From Clostridiales bacterium UBA3277 (GTDB taxonomy: Bacteria > Bacillota > Clostridia > Oscillospirales > Oscillospiraceae), in assembly GCA_002362145.1 (NCBI GenBank), contig DETX01000078.1, forward strand, positions 1,324-18,095: 16,772 nt of DNA, read 5' to 3'. This document shows positions 7,398-14,340 of this stretch, piece by piece; the first letter of the stretch is position 1; each line of letters begins with the position of its first letter. The position numbers and the translations under genes are program-made. The notes under the pieces are model-generated. The model was not told the DNA's origin and did no database searches. It saw nothing but the letters and a program-made list of their open reading frames with translations.

Positions 7398-7423
7398 GGG
7401 AGGGCCGGAGGCCCTCCCTTTTT
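7398..7423 (+). terminator. Intrinsic terminator of anmK
   Basis: A perfect 9-bp stem, GGGAGGGCC (7398-7406) and GGCCCTCCC (7410-7418), with a 3-base loop and a T5 run at 7419-7423, starting 8 bases after the anmK stop. The T-run overlaps the stop codon of the convergent esterase gene. In the opposite direction the stem is not followed by a U-run, so it mainly serves anmK. Confidence 0.85.
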
Positions 7424-8141
7424 ACAGATCAAAATAGGCAAAGCAGTCCTGGAGGGAGCGGTCCCAGAAGTCCCAGGTGTGATCTCCCGGCCGGTGGTCA
7501 TAGCGGAAGGTGAATCCCAGGCCCGCAAGATGCTCAGCAAAGGAATTGTTCATGGGGTAGTGGCTGTCCTCCTCGCCGCAGGATAAGTAGATGGGCGGAG
7601 GCGACACGGCGTTTTTTGCCAGGGCGAAGAGGTCGTTTTCCGGGCCCACCGTGAGCTCCGGCCCCAGCAGGGCCGCAAATTCCCGCTCCTTGGAGTAGAT
7701 GGAGGCCGCCAGCTCCGTTACACCGGAGAAGCTGCCGCAGCCGGCGTACCTTTCCGGATAGGTCAGGGCGCATTTCAGCGCGCCATAGCCTCCCATGGAC
7801 AGCCCGCAGACGAAATTTTTCTCCCGTTCCAGGCTCAGGCCGAACATCCGGTGGCAGGCCTGGGGCAGCTCCTGAGCGACATAGGAAAAGTAATGGAGCC
7901 CATACACGCCGTCAATGTAGAAGCTGCGCTGGACCTCCGGAATCACCAGGGCCGCGCTCCGGTCCCGGGCGTACCGCTCACAGCAGGAGTACCTTGTCCA
8001 GCCGGTGCAGTTGTCCGTCAGGCCGTGGAGAAGATAGCATACCTTCACCTGGGACAGCTCCCCCTCGTCGGGCAGGAACACCTGGAAGGAGGTGTTCATT
8101 TTCAATTCTTTTGAGGAATACTCCACACGCAGCAGGGCCAT
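7422..8141 (-). CDS. Alpha/beta-hydrolase esterase, EstA/esterase D-like family
   Basis: A 239-residue cytoplasmic serine esterase. The nucleophile elbow GLSMGGYGA (113-121) puts the catalytic serine at 115. Asp192 in SCGEEDSHYP and His221 in PGDHTWDFW complete a plausible triad, and LLHGLTDN (37-44) provides the oxyanion-hole region. These are features of the tributyrin esterase/S-formylglutathione hydrolase-like family. The start is ATG 8141, one base after the murQ stop, with GGAGGG five bases upstream; the in-frame extension to 8240 lies inside murQ and is rejected. As the last gene of the salvage operon it could remove O-acetyl groups from imported MurNAc derivatives, but the family has broad substrates and this is inference. 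Confidence 0.85.
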   Translation of the reverse strand: MALLRVEYSSKELKMNTSFQVFLPDEGELSQVKVCYLLHGLTDNCTGWTRYSCCERYARDRSAALVIPEVQRSFYIDGVYGLHYFSYVAQELPQACHRMFGLSLEREKNFVCGLSMGGYGALKCALTYPERYAGCGSFSGVTELAASIYSKEREFAALLGPELTVGPENDLFALAKNAVSPPPIYLSCGEEDSHYPMNNSFAEHLAGLGFTFRYDHRPGDHTWDFWDRSLQDCFAYFDL

Positions 8142-8142
8142 A

Positions 8143-9039
8143 TTATCCCTCCAAAACCTTGGCCACCCGGCCGCCGGCCGCGTCCAGCATGGCCTGGGCT
8201 TTCTCCGCGCCCACGCCGCACAGGACCATGACGATGGCAATCTTTGGCCGGTAGCCGCAGGCCTCCAGCGCGGTCACGGCGGTCTGCTCGTCGCACTCCG
8301 CGGCGGTGCAGACGATGGTGACGCAGCGGCGGATGAGCTTCTCGTTGGAGGGCTTTACGTCCACCATGAGGTTGCCGTAGACCTTGCCCAGGCGGATCAT
8401 GGCCCCGGTGGAGAGCATATTGAGGACCATCTTCTGGGCGGTGCCGCTCTTCATCCGGGTAGAGCCGGTGACCACTTCGGGTCCCGGGGCCGGGGCGATG
8501 CCGATGTCGGCGAAGGTGTCCAGCACGGAGCCGGGGCAGCAGGTGACGGAGATGGTGGCGGCGCCCAGGGCCTTGGCGTATTCCATGCAGCCAAGAACAT
8601 AGGGCGTCCGGCCGGAGGCGGCGATGCCCACCAGCACGTCGGCGGAGGAAAAGCCGATGGCCTTCATATCCTGGATGCCCAGCTCCTTGCTGTCCTCCGC
8701 TCCCTCAACGGCTTTAAAAATGGCGCTGTAGCCGCCGGCCATGAGGGCCTGAACCATTTCCGGGTCCGTCGAGTAGGTGGGGGGGCACTCCACCGCGTCC
8801 AGAATGCCCAGCCTCCCGGAGGTTCCGGCGCCGCAATAGATGAGCCGCCCGCCCTGGCAGAGCCGGTCCGCGATGACATCGACGGCGGCGGCGATTTTGT
8901 CGGTGACCAGGCCCACGGCTTCGGCTACCCGGTGGTCCTCCCGGTTGATGAGGTTTACCATATCCAGCGTGGACAGGGTGTCGATGTTCATGGTGTTGGG
9001 GTTTCGCTGCTCGGTGGCGATTTTATGAAGCTCTACCAT
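8143..9039 (-). CDS. murQ: N-acetylmuramic acid 6-phosphate etherase MurQ
   Basis: Cleaves the lactyl ether of MurNAc-6-phosphate to give GlcNAc-6-phosphate and D-lactate. The 298-residue protein is a clear MurQ. It has TEQRNPNT near the N-terminus (9-16), the SIS-domain sugar-phosphate loop CGAGTSGRLGILDAVECPPTY (69-89, with Glu84), AVEGAED (110-116, with Glu115), GIAASGRTPYV and TGSTRMKSGTAQK. Glu84 and Glu115 correspond to the two glutamates implicated in Escherichia coli MurQ. ATG 9039 follows the PIG-L gene stop by one base (TAAAATG), with GGAGGAG seven bases upstream. It takes the products of both MurK and AnmK, making it the convergence point of the locus. Confidence 0.97.
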   Translation of the reverse strand: MVELHKIATEQRNPNTMNIDTLSTLDMVNLINREDHRVAEAVGLVTDKIAAAVDVIADRLCQGGRLIYCGAGTSGRLGILDAVECPPTYSTDPEMVQALMAGGYSAIFKAVEGAEDSKELGIQDMKAIGFSSADVLVGIAASGRTPYVLGCMEYAKALGAATISVTCCPGSVLDTFADIGIAPAPGPEVVTGSTRMKSGTAQKMVLNMLSTGAMIRLGKVYGNLMVDVKPSNEKLIRRCVTIVCTAAECDEQTAVTALEACGYRPKIAIVMVLCGVGAEKAQAMLDAAGGRVAKVLEG

Positions 9040-9040
9040 T

Positions 9041-9748
9041 TTAAATCTCCTCCAATGTCTGCGTCAGGCGCACCTGCTCCGGCGGGAGCATGAAGCACTC
9101 GCAGTAACCCTTCCGGCCCTGGATGCCCCGGAGCCGTTTCAGGTGAGAATAGTATTCTTTGTAGGGAAAGCTGGCAGAATGGACCGCGAACCAGTGATGG
9201 TCGATGGCCTTTTCCCACAGGGCGTAGCCGTCGGTGACGTCCAGATAGACGTAGGGGACGAAACCCGGGGCGTCCTCCCAGTTTTCAGCGAAATAGATGT
9301 GCCGGGCGAAATGCTTTGGAAGGCTACGTTGAAAGCCTTCAATGGCGGCGTAGAACCAGGCGTCCACCACAATGCGGTGGCAGACCTCATGGTCCTTGTG
9401 CATGCTCTTTTCGTGGTGCGTGACGATGATGTCGGGCCTTACCTTGCGGATGATGTCGCAGACGGCGAAGCGCACCTCGTCGTTATCCGGGAGCAGCCCG
9501 TCCTCATAGCCCAGGACATAGCTCTCCCCGCCCAGCTCGGCGGCAAAGGCCTCCGCCTCCCGGATTTTGCCCCGGCGGTATTCGGCAATGTCGGCGCCCG
9601 GAGGGGCGCCCTTTTCCCCGGCAGTCAGGGCCAGGGTCACGGCCTTGCCGCCATGGACGGCACAGGCGGCAAGCAGCGCCCCGGCGGTGAGCTCCGCGTC
9701 GCCTATATGGGCGCCAATGGCGAGAACGGTGTGTTTTTTTTCTTCCAT
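9041..9748 (-). CDS. PIG-L/LmbE-family protein with variant active site
   Basis: A 235-residue member of the zinc-dependent PIG-L/LmbE fold, whose members N-deacetylate GlcNAc-type sugars. The first motif reads AIGAHIGDAELTAG (10-23) where the usual form is AHPDDE. The zinc-ligand His14 and Asp17 are kept, but the aspartate expected to act as general base is Gly16. The second motif, THHEKSMHKDH (110-120), keeps the HxDH core and the third zinc ligand, His120. It may have altered chemistry or belong to a subfamily with another base. It is tightly packed: its ATG follows the acetyltransferase stop by two bases (TAGACATG, with AAGGAGC upstream), and murQ follows it by one. The A8 run in codons 3-6 is noted. 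Deacetylation of an imported amino sugar is the obvious but unproven role. Confidence 0.88.
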   Translation of the reverse strand: MEEKKHTVLAIGAHIGDAELTAGALLAACAVHGGKAVTLALTAGEKGAPPGADIAEYRRGKIREAEAFAAELGGESYVLGYEDGLLPDNDEVRFAVCDIIRKVRPDIIVTHHEKSMHKDHEVCHRIVVDAWFYAAIEGFQRSLPKHFARHIYFAENWEDAPGFVPYVYLDVTDGYALWEKAIDHHWFAVHSASFPYKEYYSHLKRLRGIQGRKGYCECFMLPPEQVRLTQTLEEI

Positions 9749-9750
9749 GT

Positions 9751-10716
9751 CTACAGCTCCTTCAGCATGACGGAGAAACTCCGGACCACCCGGAAGCCTG
9801 CCTCCTGATAGATCAGCCGGGCGGGGTTCGACTCCCCGGTGAAAAGGGACATATATTCGGCTCCGGCCAGCTTCTCCTGCTGGAGTAGCCGGTAGAAGAG
9901 CAGCTTTCCCAAGCCGTGGTGTTCATATTGGGGGGCGACGCCGAGACCGGCGAAATATCCCCGTCCCGACGCCTCCGGATAGATGGGGCCGGTGAAGCCG
10001 GCGCAGACATCGCCGCACAGACCCACCAGCAGGTTCATTCCGGCCTCCCCGGCGGCGGGGATTTCGGCGGACCACATGGCGTTTCCCAGAGCGTCCACCA
10101 TTTCCCTGAGACCCTTGTGCGTCCGGGGATCGTAGCGGGCCACGGTGTAGCCCTCCCGGGCCATGCGCGCTGCCCGCTCCTCAACGGCCGGGGGCACAGC
10201 AAAGTCCGCCAGGGGCATATACATGGCCTGCTCCCGGGTGGACTCCCGGTAGCCGGAGGCAAGCATCCTGCCGTACAGGGGCAGGTCCGTGGGAATGCCG
10301 GGCAGGTTGTTGTGCTGATGGCCCGGGGTCCCCGGGATGATCCAGGGCAGACGGATGGGGTTAAAGAAGGTGACGGCGCACACGCTTCGCCCGGCGGCCC
10401 GGAAGGAGTCCTCCAGGCAGGAGAGCAGGGCAGCGGTATTTTCCGGGGTGTCGGCCGGGGGGCAGAGCATCAGGGCGGTAAAATACCCCCGCTGGTTTCC
10501 CTTGGGAATATGCTCGCCGGTGCAGCCGCTGACAAAGCCGAGAATTTTTCCCGCCTCTTCCAGCAAGAAGGTGTGCTCCGGAGAAAAATCCGGGTGGTTC
10601 AGGAAAAGTCTGTCCAGTGCGTCCCGGCCGAGGGGGGCGTAGCCCATGGCCGGGCCCACACGGTTCCAAATCTCAAAAATCGCCCCGGCATCCCCGGGCA
10701 GATAGGTTCGGATCAT
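9751..10716 (-). CDS. Tandem GNAT-family N-acetyltransferase
   Basis: A 321-residue protein with two GNAT-like halves. The N-terminal half (about 1-165) is degenerate, with a weak acetyl-CoA region near FTALMLCPP (79-87). The C-terminal half (about 185-321) has a good acetyl-CoA loop, YFAGLGVAPQYEHHGLGKLLF (254-274), and the later ESNPARLIYQEAGF segment (295-308) found in active GNATs. It therefore probably acetylates an amine. It lies directly before the PIG-L gene in the transcript, with GAGGAG seven bases before the ATG. Its length and two-domain layout recall mycothiol synthase MshD, but no mycothiol genes are present and the organism looks like a Clostridia member. The acceptor is unknown; an amino sugar or muropeptide amine is possible. 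Confidence 0.82.
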   Translation of the reverse strand: MIRTYLPGDAGAIFEIWNRVGPAMGYAPLGRDALDRLFLNHPDFSPEHTFLLEEAGKILGFVSGCTGEHIPKGNQRGYFTALMLCPPADTPENTAALLSCLEDSFRAAGRSVCAVTFFNPIRLPWIIPGTPGHQHNNLPGIPTDLPLYGRMLASGYRESTREQAMYMPLADFAVPPAVEERAARMAREGYTVARYDPRTHKGLREMVDALGNAMWSAEIPAAGEAGMNLLVGLCGDVCAGFTGPIYPEASGRGYFAGLGVAPQYEHHGLGKLLFYRLLQQEKLAGAEYMSLFTGESNPARLIYQEAGFRVVRSFSVMLKEL

Positions 10717-10735
10717 AGAAATCTCCTCATAAAGA

Positions 10736-10765
10736 CGCAGCCCATACCATCCGGTATGGGCTGCG
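10736..10765 (-). other. Strong intercistronic hairpin after the second permease gene
   Basis: A perfect 13-bp stem, CGCAGCCCATACC (10736-10748) and GGTATGGGCTGCG (10753-10765), with a 4-base loop, in the gap between the transporter and acetyltransferase genes. In the minus-strand RNA it is followed by UCUUUAUG. This is a poor U-run, so partial termination or protection of the upstream transporter message is likelier than full termination. Confidence 0.7.
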
Positions 10766-10777
10766 GGTGACAGCGTT

Positions 10778-11647
10778 TCAGCCCTTGACGGCGCCGATGG
10801 TTACGCCTTCCATGAAATATTTTTGCAGCGCGAAAAACATGATGAACATCGGCAGAGCGGAGATGGTGGCGCCGGCCATCATGGGCGCGAAGAGGGTCTC
10901 GTTGGCGAACTTGAACTGCTTCAGACCCACCTGGATGGTATACATGGCCGGGGAGTTGGTGACCAGGAAGGGCCAGAAAAAGTTGTTCCAGCTGGACATG
11001 AAGGTGTTGATGGCCATGACCGCCAGCACCGTCTTGGAAAGAGGCAGGATGATGCGGATAAAGATCTGGAACTGGCTGCACCCCTCGATTTTGGCGCTTT
11101 CGATGAGGGGGGTGGGCAGGCCGGTGAAAAACTGCTTGCACAGGAAGATGTTGTAGGCCGTGCAGAGGCTGGGCAGGATCATGGCCGCGTAGGTGTTGGT
11201 CATGTGGAACTTCTGGACCATGAGGATGTACAGGGGAATCTGGGTGACCTGGTAGGGAATCATCATGGCCACCAGGATCAGCGCGAAGAGAAGGCTGCTG
11301 CCCTTGAAGCGGATCTTGGCGAAGGCATAGCCCGCCATGGAGGCAAAAATCACGTTGCCGATGACGGTGCCCGCGGCCACCACGAAGGAGTTCCAGATCC
11401 AGCGCAGGGAGTGGGGGCTGAAGTCAAAGAAGGCCCTGAAGCTCTCCAGCGTCCAGCGGGAGGGGAAAATGGTGCGCATGTTTCCGGCGGTGGAAACATT
11501 GGGGCCGAAGCCGGAGAGAATCATGTAGACAATGGGAAACAGTGTGGCGGCGGCGAACACCACCAGAATCAGGGTGATAATGGTATTGCGAAGGTAAAGC
11601 ACCTTCCGATTGTTCAGATGCTGGGAATACAAACCAGTCGTAGCCAT
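10778..11647 (-). CDS. Carbohydrate ABC transporter permease (MalG/UgpE-like)
   Basis: A 289-residue inner-membrane permease of the CUT1 type with about six transmembrane helices (roughly 22-45, 87-110, 118-142, 152-170, 200-225 and 255-275). The ATPase-docking EAA loop appears as ESAKIEGCSQF (183-193) followed by IRIILPL. It pairs with the permease encoded immediately upstream. AAGGAGGG lies close before ATG 11647 and overlaps the end of the upstream gene, so the two are probably coupled. The importer ATPase (an MsmK/UgpC-type protein) is not in the window, which is common for this family because one ATPase serves several importers. Confidence 0.93.
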   Translation of the reverse strand: MATTGLYSQHLNNRKVLYLRNTIITLILVVFAAATLFPIVYMILSGFGPNVSTAGNMRTIFPSRWTLESFRAFFDFSPHSLRWIWNSFVVAAGTVIGNVIFASMAGYAFAKIRFKGSSLLFALILVAMMIPYQVTQIPLYILMVQKFHMTNTYAAMILPSLCTAYNIFLCKQFFTGLPTPLIESAKIEGCSQFQIFIRIILPLSKTVLAVMAINTFMSSWNNFFWPFLVTNSPAMYTIQVGLKQFKFANETLFAPMMAGATISALPMFIMFFALQKYFMEGVTIGAVKG

Positions 11648-11659
11648 CGCAGTCCCTCC

Positions 11660-12583
11660 TTAATATTCCACATCCACGCCCATCAGCTTGAACTGGAGCA
11701 TAGACATGAGGGCAATGACAATGGTGAGGATAATCGCCTGGGCGCAGGCCAGGCCGTATTTGCCGTACTCGAAGGCGTTGTTGTAGATCAGCAGGCCGAT
11801 CATGGTGGTGGAGTTGTCGGGGCCGCCGCCGGTCATCATGTAGGCGTTCATAAAGACCTGGAAGGAGCCGATCACACCGGTGACCAGCAAAAACAAGGTG
11901 GTAGGCTTGACCAGAGGCCAGACAATGAAGCGGACCTTCTGGAAGAAGGAGGCGCCGTCCAGCTCGGCGGCTTCGAAGTAGCTGTTGTCGATGCCGAGGA
12001 GGGAGGCGATGTAGGTAATGATCTGGGTGCCGTGGCTGGACAGAAGGGCCATAATAATCAGCGACAGCATGGAGGTCTTGGTGGAGGAGAGCCAGTTTTG
12101 GGCGGGAATGTGGAAGAAGCCCAGAAATTTGTTGAAAAGTCCGTCAGGGGAGGAATCGTACAGCCACAGCCATACCACGGACAGGGCGACGCCGGAGGCA
12201 ATGCCGGGCAGGTAGTACATGGCCTTGAATACGGACTGGGTTTTCTTCTGGAAGGGCAGAATCATCACAGAGATGGAGAAGGAAATCAGCAGCGACAGGG
12301 GAACCACCACAATGGTGTAGACCAGAGTGTTCCAGGCGGCCTTGTAGAAGAGATTAAACTTGGAGTATTTCAGGGTGTCGGCGTAGTTTTTCAGCCCCAC
12401 GTATTCGGAGCCGAAGGGCTTGTAGTTTAAAAAGCTGGTATAGACGGCGTTGATGACGGGATAGAGGGTGAACACGCAGAAGATGATCATGGCGGCGGCA
12501 ATAAAAATGTAGCCCCACAGATCGTCATTGGTAAACCGGGCCTTTCGCCGCGCCCGCAGCCGGGGGGCTTTGGTTTGATTCAT
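11660..12583 (-). CDS. Carbohydrate ABC transporter permease (MalF/UgpA-like)
   Basis: A 307-residue CUT1 permease. It has a basic cytoplasmic N-terminus (PRLRARRKAR), then about six transmembrane segments (first about 23-48, others about 86-110, 122-142, 170-195, 226-248 and 278-300). The EAA loop is EAAELDGASFFQKVRF (204-219) followed by VWPLVKP, as expected for ATPase contact. It forms the heterodimeric pore with the next gene's product. The start is ATG 12583 with AAGGAGG nine bases upstream. Substrate specificity cannot be read from permeases; the surrounding genes suggest MurNAc/GlcNAc sugars. Confidence 0.93.
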   Translation of the reverse strand: MNQTKAPRLRARRKARFTNDDLWGYIFIAAAMIIFCVFTLYPVINAVYTSFLNYKPFGSEYVGLKNYADTLKYSKFNLFYKAAWNTLVYTIVVVPLSLLISFSISVMILPFQKKTQSVFKAMYYLPGIASGVALSVVWLWLYDSSPDGLFNKFLGFFHIPAQNWLSSTKTSMLSLIIMALLSSHGTQIITYIASLLGIDNSYFEAAELDGASFFQKVRFIVWPLVKPTTLFLLVTGVIGSFQVFMNAYMMTGGGPDNSTTMIGLLIYNNAFEYGKYGLACAQAIILTIVIALMSMLQFKLMGVDVEY

Positions 12584-12608
12584 ATCTTCCGACCTCCTTG
12601 AATGAAAT

Positions 12609-12636
12609 CACCCACCCCACCAAAGTGGGGTGGGTG
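12609..12636 (-). other. Intercistronic hairpin between binding-protein and permease genes
   Basis: A perfect 12-bp stem, CACCCACCCCAC (12609-12620) and GTGGGGTGGGTG (12625-12636), with a 4-base loop. In the minus-strand RNA it is followed by AUUUCAUUC, too interrupted for an efficient terminator. Such hairpins between binding-protein and permease genes commonly stabilise the upstream message or end part of it, giving excess binding protein. Confidence 0.75.
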
Positions 12637-12648
12637 TTGAGGAAAGGC

Positions 12649-14097
12649 TTAGCCGAGCTTTCCGGAGACGCAGTTGTCCTGACCGAAGGCGGCGTAGGCG
12701 GCCTCGCAGATGTGGTCGTAGACCTCCTGAGCGGTGGCCTCACCGGCCAGCAGAAGCTGGAACTTGGGAATGATCTGCTCATCCCGGATCTGCAGGGCGA
12801 TGGCGTTCATCTCGGCGGTGACACCGGCGGGAGGCGCCTGAACCATGCCGATGCAGCGGCCGGCGGTGGCCAGGTTGTTGGCGTCCCGGCCCTCTTCCAG
12901 AACCAGGGCGTCACGGCCGGACTGGCAGACGGGGTCCAGATACAGCTCGTTCATGCAGGCGGCGATGCGGTCGCCGGAGCAGATGTAGTCCATGAACAGC
13001 AGCACGTTCTTCAGGTGCTCATCGGTGGTGTCCTTGTTGCGCAGGGCGACCAGGCCGTCCACGGTGCCGTAGCAGGACTCGGCGCAGCCGGCCATGGTGG
13101 GCACGGGCAGGAAGGCGTAATCCATGGGCAGGGAGTTTTCAACGGCAGTGCCGTCGTTGGCCTCCAGGGCGGCGTTGTTCTTCTTGAAGTTGGCTTCGAA
13201 CAGAGGCATGGCCTTGCCGAAAATCATGGCCTTGCCGGTCTGGCACATGACCATACGCTGGCCGGCTTCCACGCCGTAGTTGGGCATATAACCGGACTTG
13301 ATCATCTCTTCCACAGCCTGGAAGAAGATGAGCATATTCTCGGAGGTGAGGGCGTACTTGAGGTCGGGGGTGAAGTTGTTGCTCAGGCCCACGCCAGCGC
13401 CGAAGATGTTCAGCATGTCGGAGGCGGTGACGCCGGAGTTGGCAAAGACGAAGCCGAAGCGGGAATCGGTGGTGCCGGTCTTGATGACATCCAGGAATTC
13501 CTCATAGGTCCAGCCCTCGTTCTGGATCTTCTGGACATCGATGCCCAGCTCCTCCATCAGGGTCTTGTTGGCGCCGATGGACTGAATGGTCAGGTACAGA
13601 GGCAGGCCATAGACGGTGCCTTCCAGGGACATATAGTCCAGAGCGTTGGCGTCGTAGTCGTCAAGACGGCCCTGCTCCATGTACTGGGCGATGTCGATGG
13701 CGACGCCCATCTCCACATAGGTGCCGATGGCGCCGGAGGAGATTTCGGCGATGTCGGGGGCCTCGCCGGCCTGGGCCATGGTGGAGAGCTTACCGTTGTG
13801 CTCATCCCAGGAGGTTTCGATGATCTCCACGGTCAGGTGGGGATACATGGCGTTAAAATCGGCAGCCCAGGTTTTCAGGTTCTCCAGATAGGAGCCGGTG
13901 ACAGGGGGCGCCATGATGACGATGTTGTCGGGCTCAGCGGACGCCTGGGTTTCGGTGGGCGCGTCAGCCTTGGTTTCAGCGGGGGCGTCGGCCTTGGTCT
14001 CGGCAGGGGCCTTAGTCTCAGCGGGGGCGCTGCCGCAGGCGGCAAACATACCCAGGACCATGACGACAGCCAGCAGCATAGCAAGGGTCTTTTTCAT
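12649..14097 (-). CDS. Extracellular sugar-binding lipoprotein of the ABC importer
   Basis: A 482-residue family-1 solute-binding protein anchored to the cell surface. MKKTLAMLLAVVMVLGMFAAC is a lipoprotein signal with Cys21 as the lipid-modified residue (Phe-Ala-Ala-Cys). Residues 24-54 are a low-complexity linker of four imperfect PAETKA/PTETQA units that would hold the domain away from the membrane and wall. The binding domain (about 58-480) shows family features such as NLKTWAADFNAMYPHLTVE (73-91), QAGEAPDIAEIS (109-120) and VYGLPLYLTIQSIGANK. It is first in the operon, with AAGGAGG seven bases before the ATG, and is followed by two cognate permeases. The substrate is not readable from sequence; salvage context points to MurNAc, GlcNAc-MurNAc or similar. 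Confidence 0.92.
   Translation of the reverse strand: MKKTLAMLLAVVMVLGMFAACGSAPAETKAPAETKADAPAETKADAPTETQASAEPDNIVIMAPPVTGSYLENLKTWAADFNAMYPHLTVEIIETSWDEHNGKLSTMAQAGEAPDIAEISSGAIGTYVEMGVAIDIAQYMEQGRLDDYDANALDYMSLEGTVYGLPLYLTIQSIGANKTLMEELGIDVQKIQNEGWTYEEFLDVIKTGTTDSRFGFVFANSGVTASDMLNIFGAGVGLSNNFTPDLKYALTSENMLIFFQAVEEMIKSGYMPNYGVEAGQRMVMCQTGKAMIFGKAMPLFEANFKKNNAALEANDGTAVENSLPMDYAFLPVPTMAGCAESCYGTVDGLVALRNKDTTDEHLKNVLLFMDYICSGDRIAACMNELYLDPVCQSGRDALVLEEGRDANNLATAGRCIGMVQAPPAGVTAEMNAIALQIRDEQIIPKFQLLLAGEATAQEVYDHICEAAYAAFGQDNCVSGKLG
13960..14030 (-). repeat. Degenerate in-frame repeats encoding the lipoprotein linker
   Basis: Imperfect repeats of about 18-24 bp encode successive PAETKA, PAETKAD, PAETKAD and PTETQA units near residues 25-51 of the binding lipoprotein. 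Synonymous differences between copies argue for an older expansion. The number of units could vary between strains. Confidence 0.7.
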
Positions 14098-14122
14098 TTT
14101 TATTCCTCCTTAAAAAATCTGC

Positions 14123-14142
14123 CTTTTTCCCAGGGGAAAAAG
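14123..14142 (-). promoter_or_regulatory. Leader hairpin with U6 tract before the binding-protein gene, possible attenuator
   Basis: CTTTTTCCC (14123-14131) pairs with GGGAAAAAG (14134-14142). In the minus-strand RNA this is followed, five bases later, by six U residues just before the AAGGAGG ribosome binding site. The tight loop means only about eight pairs can form. It resembles a weak intrinsic terminator within a leader of about 95 nt and could act as an attenuator. Confidence 0.45.
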
Positions 14143-14148
14143 CAAAAG

Positions 14149-14188
14149 CAGATCCGCGGGGCTACGGACTCCGCATTCGGCGGATCTG
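14149..14188 (-). promoter_or_regulatory. Long stem at the 5' end of the binding-protein mRNA
   Basis: The arms CAGATCCGC (14149-14157) and GCGGATCTG (14180-14188) form a perfect 9-bp stem. The 22-base loop holds a competing fold, since GCGGGG (14157-14162) can pair with CTCCGC around 14169-14174. The stem begins within a few bases of the predicted RNA start, so it may protect the 5' end or take part in a switch with the downstream hairpin. Confidence 0.5.
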
Positions 14189-14198
14189 GCTTAAAAAC

Positions 14199-14227
14199 AT
14201 AGTACCCGAAAGTGCACATTGTGTCAA
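14199..14227 (-). promoter_or_regulatory. Predicted strong promoter of the transporter/salvage operon
   Basis: On the minus strand a perfect TTGACA (14227-14222) is followed after exactly 17 bases by TACTAT (14204-14199). The predicted RNA start is near 14192. The spacer carries the palindrome GTGCAC, one of three TGCACA motifs in the divergent region and a candidate operator position. Confidence 0.75.
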
Positions 14228-14340
14228 GAAAAATGCACAAGAAAGAAATAAAGTTTCAAACCCTGGTTCAAAAGAGGTTGTCTTGGCGGTTTGAATGAAA
14301 TAATTTGAGAAGAAAAATTAGAAACTATACAAAATGCACA
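14213..14340. promoter_or_regulatory. Repeated TGCACA motifs in the AT-rich divergent control region
   Basis: The 340-bp gap at 14098-14437 has no gene. It contains TGCACA at 14213-14218, 14234-14239 and 14335-14340. The last two share the exact 10-mer AAATGCACAA (14231-14240 and 14332-14341). The first two are 21 bp apart, two helical turns, and bracket the -35 box of the leftward promoter. TTCAAACC (14255-14262) and GGTTTGAA (14288-14295) form a further inverted repeat. These are candidate sites for the adjacent RpiR-family regulator or a global regulator. Confidence 0.4.

Noticed and set aside
8142..8240. Longer start for the esterase
   Set aside because: The extra residues lie in the murQ coding region in another frame and match no esterase. 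ATG 8141 has a good ribosome binding site and family-like N-terminus.
9041..10716. Mycothiol or bacillithiol biosynthesis genes
   Set aside because: The PIG-L plus tandem GNAT pair recalls MshB/MshD, but no glycosyltransferase or cysteine ligase is present and the context is MurNAc salvage.
12598..14202. A 534-codon plus-strand open frame opposite the binding-protein gene
   Set aside because: It is antisense to a clear lipoprotein gene, is rich in Gly/His/Val from GC-biased codons, shows no family motif and crosses the promoter region. The same holds for the long plus-strand frames at 10823-12430, 3393-5021 and 1132-2487.
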